A DNA stretch of 64,000 bases from Pocillopora verrucosa. Its lineage: Eukaryota > Cnidaria > Anthozoa > Scleractinia > Pocilloporidae. Positions within the stretch are counted from its first letter, which is position 1, and every line of letters begins with the position of its first letter. The translations under genes and the position numbers were made by a program. The stretch spans positions 7,431,849 through 7,495,848 of the forward strand of contig NC_089318.1 of NCBI RefSeq assembly GCF_036669915.1, in the 5' to 3' direction. The notes under the pieces are model-generated. The model was given only the letters and a program-made list of their open reading frames with translations, ran no database searches and was not told the DNA's origin. Below are positions 1 through 10,623 of the stretch, piece by piece.

Positions 1-345
1 TTGTATGACATACACTCTCGGGAAATAGACAAGAGGAGAGATTCAAACTGCCGTCTTAGTTAAACCAATGTCGAAATTCTGCACAAACCCTAATAAAATC
101 TTTTGTAATTTTGTAAATTATATGAGTAACATCTACAATCATACACCAGTTTGCTGTTAATGTAACCAAAAGACTAATTAACTCGGGGGTGAACATGCAC
201 AATCGTAATCCTATTCTGACTCGTATTGTTCTCTATTGAACAAGAGCTGCCAGATTTCGGTCTAAAAACACGGTAACTCCATATTCTGAATGGCTACATT
301 GTACATGAATAAAGGGGGTAAGTTTCTGAGGAAACTGTGGTGCTG
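1..345. repeat. Inverted-repeat arm L (pair of 10826-11166)
   Basis: This segment is an almost exact reverse complement of 10826-11166. It contains about 189 bp of unique flank, then the putative Harbinger terminus GGGGGTGAACATGC near 189-202, then sequence shared with 42049-42180 and 55868-55990. Its inner end (about 309-345) matches the end of the Penelope-like insert described at 10624-10863, so that insert was present before this arm was duplicated. No gene is seen here. Confidence 0.8.
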
Positions 346-498
346 CGTCGGTGGGGTGGAGTGGACCAAGGGACATGGCAACTGCTTGTGTCAAGAAATT
401 TTAGTACCTGAACCCTTTTAGTGCAAAAAAGGAAGCATTTCTAAAGGCAAAATCAGGAAAAAAATTGCAAACAATCTGAACGGCCTCAAGCTTCCCCG

Positions 499-1030
499 AT
501 TCAAAGTCAGTAAGCGTGCTGTTAGATAAAGATACATACTGCTGAGGGAAAATTTAAAACAAAGATGAAAGACGAAGTGAAGGCAAGTGTGAATGTCATT
601 TGAGTGAGTTGGAAAAGGCTCTGGAATAAATAGTCGCAGCTGCAGCTGAAGACACCGTAGAAAACGATAATAAGACAACTGAAAACAAAAAAGCAGCGGA
701 AATGAGAAACAGAGGCTATAGAAAACCTGAGAAGAACTCAGAAAAGGCAGCGGAATGAAGAGGAGGAGGAAGTGAAACCAAAGCAAAAAAAGTTGTAGAA
801 GTGGAGGTGACACAATTGCATATTTGCGTGAAAAAAATGATCGCGTTCAGAAGTGGAAAGAAGGAGAATTGCAGCTGCAAAAGCAACGAGTTGAAGTTGA
901 GTGTAAACAGGAAGATCAACCAAGAAAACATCATCAGGATATGCTAAAGGTATTAGTGGAACAAACTAAGCAGCAACTTGAGCAGATGCAAAGTTTTCAG
1001 CAGATGTTTACCTCAGAAAAACAAGATTAA
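499..1030 (+). pseudogene. Harbinger-associated coiled-coil/DNA-binding companion protein, decayed
   Basis: The strand encodes a charged, Glu/Lys/Gln-rich helical protein whose last part (824-1030) is open and ends in a stop at 1028-1030. The first part matches the open copy at 42785-43045, but an in-frame TAA replaces a Glu codon near 624-629 and further stops and frameshifts follow. PIF/Harbinger elements carry a Myb/SANT-type companion gene beside the transposase, and the transposase remnant lies downstream in convergent orientation, which supports that reading. No Myb motif itself is visible, so the family label rests on context. An alternative is an unrelated host coiled-coil gene captured in the repeat. 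Confidence 0.55.
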
Positions 1031-1486
1031 CTCGGCTTAAATTTGCATAAAGATATTCATAATATCTTTGATTTTGCTGTGAATGCTTGTTTCGGCATTT
1101 AAATCATTTATCAGGCAAGTTTATATTTGACGTTGTTGTTTGTTTTTATACCTAAAATCTTACATTGTATAACAAGCTTTTAGACTCTTTGTTGTACAAC
1201 TCTATTTGTGGTGCTATTCTGGCACCTCTGTAAGGGACCTGGAGGTGGACACGTAGGAGATAGGCGGGGTCACCATACGCGGCCATTGGTTCTCTTGTTG
1301 TAGAGAAGCCATGCCGCCCCAGATCGTGAGGAACCCTCTTAAAGAGGAAAAAAAATGAGTGTTTTAGTTAGCTGAGGTTGGGGTGTATAGTTTCAAATCT
1401 CAACCTCAAGAAAAAAAAAAAAAAAAAAAAGGAAGGGCAACGAATCAGATTAAATCAATTACATACTGGGCCGTACATGTTGGTTA
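1031..1486. other. Intergenic interior of the Harbinger element
   Basis: No convincing coding potential. It contains an AT-rich tail after the companion gene, a GC-richer stretch near 1200-1330 and a run of about 19 A at 1411-1430. The transposase homology ends to its right. Confidence 0.5.
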
Positions 1487-2384
1487 TCATACCATTAGAT
1501 AAGACAACAGAGTGGCACTTGAGACTATGCACTCGTTATGTCTATTATAAACGACCCCCTGATTTTCATCGGGTCGACAAATGGGCTTTATTGTTCCGTC
1601 TATAAAACCAAAGCAATTGAGTAATGCACTTCCTTTAAATTTATCGCACGGGCATAGTTTTCAAGAAGTGGAGGGTTCAGCAGTGTATTGTTCCACTGAG
1701 TCATTCTGTGATTGTGATGTTGATAGAATGTATCAATCACGAGGTTGGAAATCATACTCAGCTCCGGAACCGGCCGACCAAATCGTGGAATTAAATCGCT
1801 GTATCTGCATGGGTAAGCAAATCTTCTCAATCTTATACAAAGCGCTTCTGCCCCATCACGAATGGTTCCTTGGTGACAATTGAAAGACTGAGGGAGCTGC
1901 AAGGCCTCTAAAAGGAGGGGAAGCTCATTCCTATGAAATCGAAACTCAGCCAAACACTCGCTGTCGTCCATCTCATTTAAGTCGAATGCTCCATAACAAT
2001 CGTAAGGGAAATCTGGGTTTTTTTCGAGATGTTTTCATCGTAAAGAAGAAGAAATTCGTCCTTGGAAATATCATCGTCATCAGCACTTTCGAGGAGAAGT
2101 TTTAGTATATCTCTAAAGGATGCCATATTTTCACTTATAAACCAAAAGCCTGTTATGGAACAGACTGCGTCTTCCAAGAGTGTTCTTAATGTTATTTTTC
2201 GCGCCTTACGACGGCGACCTCTCCCCATTCCCCCCAGTTCACGACCTCGCCGTTGCCGTCGTCGGATCTTATGGTTCCTTATAAAAAAAAAAGCACGAAG
2301 GCGACGAAAACGAGGACGAAATGCAACATAAGATCTAGTGAGCAAAACAATAGCGAAACACGTGCGTTTTAAAACTTTGTACAT
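1487..2384 (-). pseudogene. PIF/Harbinger (HARBI1-like) transposase, N-terminal half, frameshifted
   Basis: Read on the minus strand, the first open stretch (2384-1977) ends in an acidic segment followed by LLLYDENISKK. A one-base excess in a seven-A run near 2018 throws the frame. The next open stretch (1971-1600) reads MDDSECLAEFRFHRNELPLL, then RRFAYPCRYSDLIPRFGRPV, both hallmarks of cnidarian Harbinger transposases. After a second frameshift near 1625 the sequence reads NCFGFIDGTIKPICRPDENQ, which holds the first catalytic Asp in the FIDGT context, then stops at 1487. The rest of the DDE domain is missing, so the protein cannot be active. The 5' part (about 2196-2400) recurs at 56545-56720. 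Confidence 0.85.
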
Positions 2385-4290
2385 TTCCGTCCCATACAGA
2401 ACAAAAGGGACCTTAAGCAGTCAGGACGGCAACACCGAGGAAGACTTCGATTAAAAAATGAATTTCTGCCTTTAATTAGAATTTCAAAAATGGCTGCAAG
2501 AGTTTACCGCCTCATACGGCACCACACCTCAACTTCAGCATAACAAAAACGGTTAACGCATCGAGCTATTGGTGAGAAACTTAGAGGAAAATAAATAAGG
2601 TTTTCTTCAGGAACGTTTTACCACACGTCGCCGTGGTGACATCTTAAACTCCCGAATAGCCTTTCGCCATGCAGTCGCATGATTCTGCCACATTTTCCAA
2701 GAACATTACTTCTAATGTTGGACTTGAGTAAACAAAATATAAAGAATGAAAGAAGTCGCTTTTTCGATGAATTGTAAGACTCGAATAAATACAGGAATCG
2801 ATTTTACTGTAGAATCTTTTTTGTGGTGGTCCTACCGGTCAAACGACGAAATACGTATTGACTCATTGAGTCTGATGGGGTCGGACGAGAAAAAATATAA
2901 TTTGAATGAAAACGAACTCGATATCGAAGAAAGATTGCTTTGGTTATGGATACTCTGCGAAGAATAAATTTGTAACGGAGAAAAACGATCACGATTATCA
3001 CACAGTTTAGCTTTTTTCATTAAGCATGCAATCCAGCTGTGTGATGGTTTGACGGCAGTTTTAGTTTCAGTTATGTCTTTCTGAACTCACGCCACTACTG
3101 CTGTCTTAGTTATTGTTGTCTGTATCAATTAGTGTTCTTGCAGTACGTTTAAGCTCAGGAGGTCACTGGTAGTTTGAATTGTTTCTACAATTTAATGTTG
3201 GACAGTTCTCATTTCTACTTATTTAGAAAACGGTGGATGGCAACAAACAACCTTTGTTCCACGGACATTGTTTTTATGGCTTGCTGTGGTGGTCCTCGTG
3301 TGTGGTTAATTACTTCAGAAAACAAACATTGTTAATATGAGCCGAAAGAAAACTTATGTTGAGAGGGACACTGTGTTGACTTTTCCAGAAAAGTCGGGGT
3401 CTTTTGACATAAAAAAGTTAAAAGATCCCGACATTTAAAAAGGGTAATCAGATTTTGATCACCGCTGTAAATGTGACGGATTTCAGTTATTTGATGCAAA
3501 TTTTTAGTTGTGAAGCACTCTGTGTCAACAGTATTGCAATATCTTATCCATTGGTTATTTCGGGTGTCTTCTAGGTAACGTCGTAAACAGAGCCAATGAT
3601 CTTAATTGATTCATTATCGTGTTTTTCTATTATTTTTTAAGTATAAAGGTGCATCGATATTACCGGACATACATATAGTTTCAACAACATCTGTTCGCCC
3701 GCAAACCTTTCTCGAAGGATTTTACTGAAGCCGAATCGAATCGACATTTTGAGGTAAGTGAAGAGAGATGGTACTCAGTTAAAACCAAAAGTTTGTTACT
3801 GAACTACTGAAGGGAGACAACATGTAATTTGTTTCTACTCCGTTGATCGAATAAAACTAAACTGATGCGGCATGACCTATTCGATAAGTTTAAAGTTACT
3901 TTTTTCTACTATCGACACAGCAAAATATATCTAGTGCGCCATGCACACTGTAGCTCAGATTCTCATTTCAACCTCGGCTAATTTTCAATATAAGTTATTT
4001 AATCTGTCACCGAGATATTCGATCCTGGAGAAAGATGGCCCCATTCTCAATAAGCATTACGTAATCACGTTCGCGTCAAAAGAAGAGACAACTTTTAAGG
4101 CGCTTGTTAAGATCTTGATCGTAACCTGAGGTCGAGTCGCGTTTACACCATAGTACGATCACGTACCTATTCACGATTTTTTGCCTTTTTTTCTTAGTAG
4201 ACTCCGCCTGCTACTAACTAAATTTTAAATGCCTCGGTATAATTATGGAATGAAGATATCCATCTCATTTGTACGTTTAGTAGATCCACC
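2196..4290 (+). repeat. 5' flank of gene A, paralogous to 56545-58624
   Basis: Sequence from the Harbinger 5' region through to the start codon of gene A recurs colinearly upstream of gene E, with small indels. Short open stretches here (for example 2746-2967) are broken by stops in the other copy and are not treated as genes. The shared flank presumably includes the promoter of the gene. I see no unambiguous TATA box. Confidence 0.75.
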
Positions 4291-4614
4291 ATGAGTGTTC
4301 TTCGCCATCTACATGCGATGTTGTTGGTATCTCAGCTCACTCACACCAAAGGGGCGCAGCCAACAATAAATTGTCAAAACTTCAAGTTTGTTATCGATGA
4401 GGATGTCGTCTATAATCACATTCTTGAGGGTCACGTGTTTCAAAGATTGACAGTCCACAGCGCCACTCAGTGTCACATGAAGTGCAAAGATGACTGCCTG
4501 TGTGTATCCATGAATTATTTCCCTCTGTCCAAAGAAAATAACTGTGAACTCAACAACGCTAACAAAGACATGGAGCCAGCGGCGATGAAATGGAGTCAAG
4601 GAGGAAATTATTAT
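4291..4614 (+). CDS. Gene A exon 1 (signal peptide + PAN domain), interrupted by a LINE
   Basis: The start codon lies in a textbook CCACCATG context. Residues 1 to about 22 form a signal peptide (hydrophobic stretch AMLLVSQL), followed by a PAN/apple domain beginning NCQNFKF with the family Cys pattern (QC.MKCKDDCLC ... NNCEL). The exon should run 117 codons, as in E (58625-58975). Here codon 109 is cut after 4614 by a LINE, and the last part of the exon (ATGATTTAGTGAG...GTGAAG) resumes beyond the LINE at about 8063-8092, with a normal GTGAG donor at 8093. The open frame continues without a stop into the LINE ORF, so the exon cannot produce the normal protein unless the insertion is spliced out or another allele lacks it. 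Confidence 0.85.
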
Positions 4615-7600
4615 CAGCGGTCAGCGGTCATCATGGCGGGAAGAAGCAAAATTTTTAGTTCGCCTATACTTTGGTTTCTTTTTGGCTTTTCTCTGTACAT
4701 ATTGGCATGTTCAAGTGGCAAAGATGCACACATCGGATTAGATATGCGCCTCGTCAAAGTAAACAAGCAAAGCTGGGATAATCATTGGTTTTTGAAACCG
4801 ATATCATCCATTTTGTTTCGACTCAATATCCGCCATATTGGATTCGTGTGGAAAGCTCGAGTCAGATTCAGGAATTCGAGAGTCAACTACTACAGCAACT
4901 CCGATGCAAGCTTCAACTTTGAATATTTACAACTATGTGGCGACATATGTCCTAACCCGGGGCCTGCTTCCCCTCTGTTTGATGCACTTCACGTGGTGAG
5001 AGACAATGGAAAGCAAGGAGTATCCATCGGTCACTCGAACGTGCGAGGCCTCCGTAAGAACCTCCCCGAAGTGAAAATACTTTTACAGCATACCAACCTG
5101 GATATCCTAACCATTTCTGAAACGCATCTGACACAAGATATAAGCGATAACGAAGTAAACATCGATGGATACCGAATTCTGAGAAGAGATAGGTCACACA
5201 AAGTAGGAGGCGGAGTCGCTATTTACTTTAACATTAGCCTAGATTGTGTACGTATATCCAAATATGACAACGACGGCATTGAAGCTCTCTGGATTGAATT
5301 GAAAGCTCACTCGCAAAGATTACTTGTGGGTTGTGTATATAGACCTCCTGACGTTACATCTTTCTTTGATGAATTCAACCAAGTATTGAGTACAATTTGG
5401 ATGTCTCGCAGGAATGTTGTGATCGCTGGTGACTTCAATTCAGATCAGCTTGCTACTAATGGAAATGGTGCGAAATTCAAACGCATCTTACAATCTTATA
5501 ACTTTTGTAACATCATAAAAGCACCCACAAGAACCTCAGCACATTCTAACACTTTGATCGATCTGATTTTGACTATCAATACCTCAAAGGTCTCAAAGTC
5601 TGATGTGATTGAGTATTGCATAGCTGATCACAAATTCATCTACGTTATCTACAAGCTGAAGATCAGGAATCCAAAGCCTTTTATTAAATATGTCCACAAC
5701 TTCAAGAACGTGTTGGAAAACCCGAAAGACTTCAAACATGACCTGGAAAGTGCTCCCTGGTGGGTCTGTTCCACCTTTGAGGACTTGGATGACATCACTT
5801 GGGCTTGGAATTGCATGTATAATGTTATTGCAAGCAGTCACATTCCCTTACGTAAAGCCAAGGTTAGAAAAAATTCACTACCTTGGATGAACAGTGAGAT
5901 CCGGAAAGAGATGAATAAGAGATATAAACTTCTGAAAGCCTGTGATGGCACACCCGCTACTAATAAACTCTGGGTTGATTACAAATCCTCTAGGAACAAA
6001 GTATCTAAGATGCTACGACGTGCTGAAGCTCAATATTGGAAAAAGAAATTTACAGAGACCAAGGACTCAAAATCTTTCTGGAAAACTGTGAACGAGGCCA
6101 CTGGAAAACCTAAGAATAAACATATTGGCCCCCTCAGAGATGCTGAAAATAAGGAAATCACAAATGACTACGAGAAAGCTGAACTGATTAACTCTTACTT
6201 CATAAATATTGGCAAGGAACTAGCTGAAAAATTCCCCGAAGCTGATGAACCCCATCAATTCATGTACAGAGTTACCCCCACTGTGCAGGTCTTGGAGGTC
6301 AACATCAACAAACTCAAAACTGATATCAAGACAATTAAAATTAACAAAGCATCTGGTCCTGATGGCATCTCTTCTCGTAGCTTAGCTATTGCAGGAACAT
6401 CCGCCCTAGAGGGCATTGTAACTGTTTTCAAGAGCAGCATGGCTCAGTCCAGCTTCCCTAACACATGGAAGATTGCAAAAGTTAATGCAATCTTTAAAAA
6501 AGGAAACCCAGCAGATGCTTCAAATTATAGGCCAATATCACTTTTAAGTATCCCCAGCAAGCTGCTCGAAAGCCAGATCTGCAACATAATTGATACCCAT
6601 CTGAACAGCTGTGGCATAAAAAGCTGTAAACAGTGGGGGTTTAGCAAGGGACTATCGACTGAAGGAATGCTTACCTCTATGACTGAAGGATGGAAGACAG
6701 CAATTGACAATGGTCTGACAGTTGGAGCAGTCTTTATTGACTTCCAGAAAGCTTTTGACACTGTCCCCCATTATATTTTATCGCATAAACTACACGCCAT
6801 TGGAATATCAGGATCTCTTCATGAATGGCTAATGAGCTATCTTACTGATAGATGTCAATTTGCTGAAGTTAATAATTGCAGGTCGGTCACTGACTATGTG
6901 CGATATGGAGTCCCTCAAGGCTCGCTTCTTGGCCCCCGGCTCTACACCATATATGTTAATGATCTCCCTGACCACATCGACTCGGGAGATCTATACATGT
7001 ATGCAGATGACACTACAGTTTACTGTATTGGACCAAATGTTGACCAGGTTATGTTGTCACTAAATAAATCATTGGAGCAAGTTCTCCTGTGGAGCATTAA
7101 GAATCAGCTAACCATCCACCCAATTAAAACTGAAGCAATGATACTAAGTAAAACCTCTTTTGTTGGGCCTATACCTCCCCTCCACTTTAACACTGGCCAT
7201 ATCGACCTGGTTAATTACACCACTTGTCTTGGAGTTAAAATTGACAATAAGCTGACATGGTCTGTGCACATTGACTCAGTGAAGAAATCTTTTACGCAGA
7301 AGGTTGGAGCGTTGAAGAGAATGAGAATCCTTCCGAAGAAGGTTCTCGAGGAAATATACTTTAAAACAATTATCCCCAGTGTAACGTATGGAATTTCGGT
7401 ATGGGGAAATTGTTCTCCTTCCGCACTGAACTCTCTAAACCATATTCATGCAAGAGCAGCTCGTATTGTGAATAACCTCGACTCAACGATGGCAGATGAC
7501 ACATGTCTCATGAAATCCGACTGGCTGCCCATCTCTTACTTCTATAAAAAATCTGTACTGTTTCTCTTGCACAAAGTATATTTTGGAACAACGACCCAGT

Positions 7601-8060
7601 CGATATGTGAACTGTTTTCTAAAAGAGTTTCTTCTAGATCTTCTCGTGTTCCTAACCAATTTAATGTCATTAGATTTAGATCAGAGACCGGCAGGAACTC
7701 CCTACGATACAGAGGTCCTGTTATTTGGAATTTTGTAAATAGATTAGTTAAAGTACCTGAAAGTTTTTATTCTTTTAAACAAATTTTACGTAAACATGTT
7801 AAGACTATTGACAATTTTTCATTTGAGAAAGAGGCAACAGTAGTTGCCAACAGAAAGGACCATTTCATTTACTTTTAGATTTATATGTTAGTCTTAGTGA
7901 ACACCATTTTATTTGTATATAGTAGTTCTAAGTTATTATTGCAATTTTTATATATATGTAATTCTTAATATTTAGTATAGTAGGTCCACATCAGCCCTTT
8001 GGCTGCCTTTCACACAACCTACTTATCAAATAAAGAATGTATGTATGTATGTATGTATGT
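4615..8060 (+). mobile_element. CR1/L2-type LINE inserted in gene A exon 1
   Basis: The element starts with CAGCGGTCAGCGGTC at 4615 and ends in a hairpin (CAGCC..GGCTG, 7992-8005), AATAAA (8029-8034) and an ATGT microsatellite tail (about 8037-8060). Exon sequence resumes directly after the tail. A 5-6 bp target duplication, (T)ATTAT, is visible at 4609-4614 and 8060-8065. The empty site is preserved in gene E at about 58936-58951. A single ORF with endonuclease and reverse transcriptase fills most of it, and only 18 nt precede its ATG, so it may be slightly 5'-truncated. The open ORF, tail and intact target duplication point to recent insertion. The clade assignment to CR1/L2 is by protein character and tail type and is less certain than the LINE call. 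Confidence 0.9.
4633..7878 (+). CDS. LINE polyprotein: apurinic-type endonuclease + reverse transcriptase
   Basis: The protein has 1,081 codons from the LINE's own ATG (ATCATGG context). The frame is also open upstream through gene A exon 1, giving 1,195 codons from 4291. Residues are counted from 4633. The N-terminus has a hydrophobic stretch (SPILWFLFGFSLYILAC, about 10-26). A 2A-like motif CGDICPNPGP lies at 102-111. Endonuclease motifs are SETHL (about 162), GDFNSDQ (about 266) and ADHKF (about 331). Reverse transcriptase motifs include FIDFQKAFDTVPH, GVPQGSLLGP and YADD (790-793). A C-terminal region follows. No stop or frameshift was seen, so it may be competent for retrotransposition. 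Known LINEs of this group copy their RNA at a nicked target site; the 2A activity is inferred only. Confidence 0.9.
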   Translation: MAGRSKIFSSPILWFLFGFSLYILACSSGKDAHIGLDMRLVKVNKQSWDNHWFLKPISSILFRLNIRHIGFVWKARVRFRNSRVNYYSNSDASFNFEYLQLCGDICPNPGPASPLFDALHVVRDNGKQGVSIGHSNVRGLRKNLPEVKILLQHTNLDILTISETHLTQDISDNEVNIDGYRILRRDRSHKVGGGVAIYFNISLDCVRISKYDNDGIEALWIELKAHSQRLLVGCVYRPPDVTSFFDEFNQVLSTIWMSRRNVVIAGDFNSDQLATNGNGAKFKRILQSYNFCNIIKAPTRTSAHSNTLIDLILTINTSKVSKSDVIEYCIADHKFIYVIYKLKIRNPKPFIKYVHNFKNVLENPKDFKHDLESAPWWVCSTFEDLDDITWAWNCMYNVIASSHIPLRKAKVRKNSLPWMNSEIRKEMNKRYKLLKACDGTPATNKLWVDYKSSRNKVSKMLRRAEAQYWKKKFTETKDSKSFWKTVNEATGKPKNKHIGPLRDAENKEITNDYEKAELINSYFINIGKELAEKFPEADEPHQFMYRVTPTVQVLEVNINKLKTDIKTIKINKASGPDGISSRSLAIAGTSALEGIVTVFKSSMAQSSFPNTWKIAKVNAIFKKGNPADASNYRPISLLSIPSKLLESQICNIIDTHLNSCGIKSCKQWGFSKGLSTEGMLTSMTEGWKTAIDNGLTVGAVFIDFQKAFDTVPHYILSHKLHAIGISGSLHEWLMSYLTDRCQFAEVNNCRSVTDYVRYGVPQGSLLGPRLYTIYVNDLPDHIDSGDLYMYADDTTVYCIGPNVDQVMLSLNKSLEQVLLWSIKNQLTIHPIKTEAMILSKTSFVGPIPPLHFNTGHIDLVNYTTCLGVKIDNKLTWSVHIDSVKKSFTQKVGALKRMRILPKKVLEEIYFKTIIPSVTYGISVWGNCSPSALNSLNHIHARAARIVNNLDSTMADDTCLMKSDWLPISYFYKKSVLFLLHKVYFGTTTQSICELFSKRVSSRSSRVPNQFNVIRFRSETGRNSLRYRGPVIWNFVNRLVKVPESFYSFKQILRKHVKTIDNFSFEKEATVVANRKDHFIYF

Positions 8061-8065
8061 ATTAT

Positions 8066-9640
8066 GATTTAGTGAGAAGCTACACGGTGAAGGTGAGAGA
8101 TAGAATCGTTAGTTGTTGATAGAATTGCCTTTTTTATTATTTTTTTTACTTACATATTTATCACAACATAGCGCACGTGCAAGGCCTACCTATATCTTAA
8201 GGAAGCTACTGTAATAAGAATCCATGTTATATACCTAGACTTTTCCTCAACAAAACGAGACTGTGATAGGTTTATTCTTGGTCACGTGCCCCTGATCAAA
8301 TTCAAATGTATTCCGACCGGGATACAATTGAGCAGTTGTTGCCCACGCGCCGAATACAACAGCATGTTTTTGCCATATGATTGTTTAAGGGAAAGTCTAA
8401 ATATATAACAAAGTACTTAATGTATATTTAGTGCACGTCCGTGCATCCATAACATGAAGTGTGCAGTTTCACTTCGGCTAAAAGTCCCGTCTTGTTTAGC
8501 CGCGAGAATTCAATACTATCACTGAAGATTGTTTTTCCGTTTTATCCCAACTGAGATAGACCTTTGTATCTCAAAATGAAAACAAAAAATGCTGAATAAA
8601 ACTCGTTTCGAGAAACACAATGAGCGTGTAGCTCTTCGAGCGACGTAATTGGTTTCGGAGTTGACAACACTTTATTCACAAACGCGATGAGAATTATGGC
8701 TGAAAACAGAACTAAGTCTTCTGACTTCAACTGAGGCTTTGCCACGCCGAGAACTCTTCATTAGAACGGAAAATATTATTTTAAAGCGTTGATATGTACC
8801 AAAGTTTTGTTCAATCGAAGATTTTGTTCTCGAAATCGAACGATTTTCAGAATTTGTGGTTCAGAGCTAAGCAATTTTCGGGTAGTAAGTTCAAGTAAAC
8901 AGCGGCATTTCAAGCAGCGTAAATCAATCACAGGTGTCTCGTAAATGCGAGAAATTTATAGGCTATTGCTTCGTTTTTTGAACGGTTGATACCAGTTTTA
9001 AGTGTTGATATATCCTAAAATTATTGTTCATTAGCAGATTTTTATTTTAAAACCGTATAATTTCTGAATTCTCAAAATCTCCAACACAAATATACGCAAT
9101 TTTCTGGCCTTGAATTCTGGTAAACAACGATTCAAGCATGTTGAATCTACTACACGCCCTCATGCATGCAAGAAATTCGTTCGTTTTTGCTTTGGAGCAG
9201 AAAATTTACAATTCTTTGAATAAAGATTTGGTCTCGAAATATTTCTTGGTCGTTTTTACCCTGTCATTTATTCATAGTTTTCGGGTAGAACGCGATTACC
9301 TAGTAAATCGGAAAAAGTTGTAATAAACCCTTTTTTTTCCGAGTACAACTTGTGTCTGCATGCTATGTTATAATGAAATTTGTTCACGCTTTAGCTGTGC
9401 GTGTATCGAGTTTTTGATGCACTTGGGAAGTGTGAAGAGCACTCAGGCAACTCTTACGCTTCTCTCGTGCTCTTAAAACTTAGTTCCCGCGTGCATCCCT
9501 AACTTGATATACGCACGATTTTTTGTACGTCCCTCAAACCCCCCCCCCCCCCCCCCTAAATTTCTTTCTTAACACCTGCATCGCCGGACTTTACTTTAAT
9601 CAAGGAATAGTTTAAGGAAAAAAGGTTCATTTTCAATTAG
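8066..9640 (+). other. End of gene A exon 1 and its intron
   Basis: Exon 1 ends at 8092 and the intron donor is GTGAGAG at 8093. The intron ends with TTCATTTTCAATTAG at 9640. Its sequence matches the gene E intron (58976-60459) throughout, including a C-rich run at 9541-9556 that is shorter in E. Short open stretches inside the intron are not conserved and are not called. Confidence 0.75.
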
Positions 9641-10462
9641 GGTGGAGGAAGCTACATTCCAGGGATACATCGCTGCGTTAATAGATGCTGCAGCCAGAAT
9701 CCCTGCCTCAACGGGGGAGTATGTCAGGAGATTTGTGACAATCACAGCCCCAGGTTTAATTGCACCTGTTCTTACAAATACACTGGTAAGCGTTGTGGTC
9801 AGACTACACATCCAAGAAACTGCAAAGACATCGCTAATAACGGAGCCTTACAATCAGGAAAATACGATATTTTTGATTCAGCCGATAAACCGTTCTCTGT
9901 TTACTGTGACTTGCACTCAGAATCTGGCTTTGTATGGGCACTCATACAGTCGTTCTCCATTGCCAATAAGGCCACATATAAGGATAAGGGGTTTGGCACG
10001 GATTTTCCTGTGAATGACAATAACAATGAACCGGAATGGAACTCTTACCGCCTTTCCTTATCACATATGCAGTCTCTCTCAAATCACTCCACACATCTGA
10101 GAGTAACATGCAACTTACCTGCAGATGGCCTGCAGTATACGGACTACGCACGCGCAGTTCTGGCAGGTCATGACATATTCGGTGACTGGGGTGGAGATTG
10201 CATACTGTTTGAGTATATTAACATCCGTGGAATTAACTGTTCTGGTTGCACCGCCTACACGAGAATGGATCTTAATGGTGCTTGGTTCGTGAACAGTTTC
10301 AAAAGCAAGGAAAACGGATGCGATTTTGATGGGTCACCAGGAGCAGTTGACAACGAAAATAATTTTGGACGGTATCGTTCCGGAGCAATAAATACGAATC
10401 ACCGCTGCTCCTCTTCGGATCCTTCTACAACGCAATACTGGTTTTGGGTTAAACATGAATAA
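9641..10462 (+). CDS. Gene A exon 2: Cys-rich EGF-like + fibrinogen-like (USOMP-5-like)
   Basis: An uninterrupted 274-codon frame (stop included) begins directly after the TAG acceptor. The EGF-like part has the family's dense Cys pattern (CVNRCCSQNPCLNGGVCQEIC ... FNCTC ... KRC). The fibrinogen-like part starts NCKDIANNGALQSGKYDIF, then VYCDL, GFVWALIQSF, THLRVTCNLP, GLQYTDYARAVLAGHDIFG, and ends STTQYWFWVKHE. Gene A and E proteins form a subtype distinct from B/C/D (LPADG for FSTDG, RAVLAGH for RAKLAGH, KHE for KCDV end). The exon is intact, but its partner exon 1 is split by the LINE. The product would be secreted; a role in skeletal matrix or recognition is only family inference. Confidence 0.85.
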   Translation, partial: GGGSYIPGIHRCVNRCCSQNPCLNGGVCQEICDNHSPRFNCTCSYKYTGKRCGQTTHPRNCKDIANNGALQSGKYDIFDSADKPFSVYCDLHSESGFVWALIQSFSIANKATYKDKGFGTDFPVNDNNNEPEWNSYRLSLSHMQSLSNHSTHLRVTCNLPADGLQYTDYARAVLAGHDIFGDWGGDCILFEYINIRGINCSGCTAYTRMDLNGAWFVNSFKSKENGCDFDGSPGAVDNENNFGRYRSGAINTNHRCSSSDPSTTQYWFWVKHE

Positions 10463-10500
10463 TTTATTCTAAGTTCCAATAATCTGCTAAAACTAGAATG

Positions 10501-10623
10501 AGAGAGACTTTCATCTACTATTTCGCCATTATTGATGCGTAACATGTCAATTTTGCGTGCGTTTGAACTGGATACCAAATAATTCTGGGCATTTTAATCG
10601 GCCACCCACACATGTACAATGTA
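10501..10623 (-). repeat. Harbinger-end repeat, inverted copy
   Basis: The reverse complement of this stretch matches 42160-42290 and 55975-56100. It begins exactly where similarity between the gene A and gene E units stops (about 10501 versus 61347), so it marks a rearrangement breakpoint. Confidence 0.7.

Noticed and set aside
418-934. Minus-strand open frames opposite the Harbinger companion gene
   Set aside because: Leu/Phe-rich shadows of the Lys/Glu/Gln-rich coding strand.
2746-2967. Possible small gene upstream of gene A
   Set aside because: The paralogous sequence at 57091-57310 has stops and frame breaks with no coding-type conservation.
9642-10013. Alternative-frame reading of gene A exon 2 beginning MEEATFQG
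   Set aside because: It is the same exon one base out of frame and begins at a GTG; the correct frame from 9641 is open to the stop and carries the EGF and fibrinogen-like motifs.
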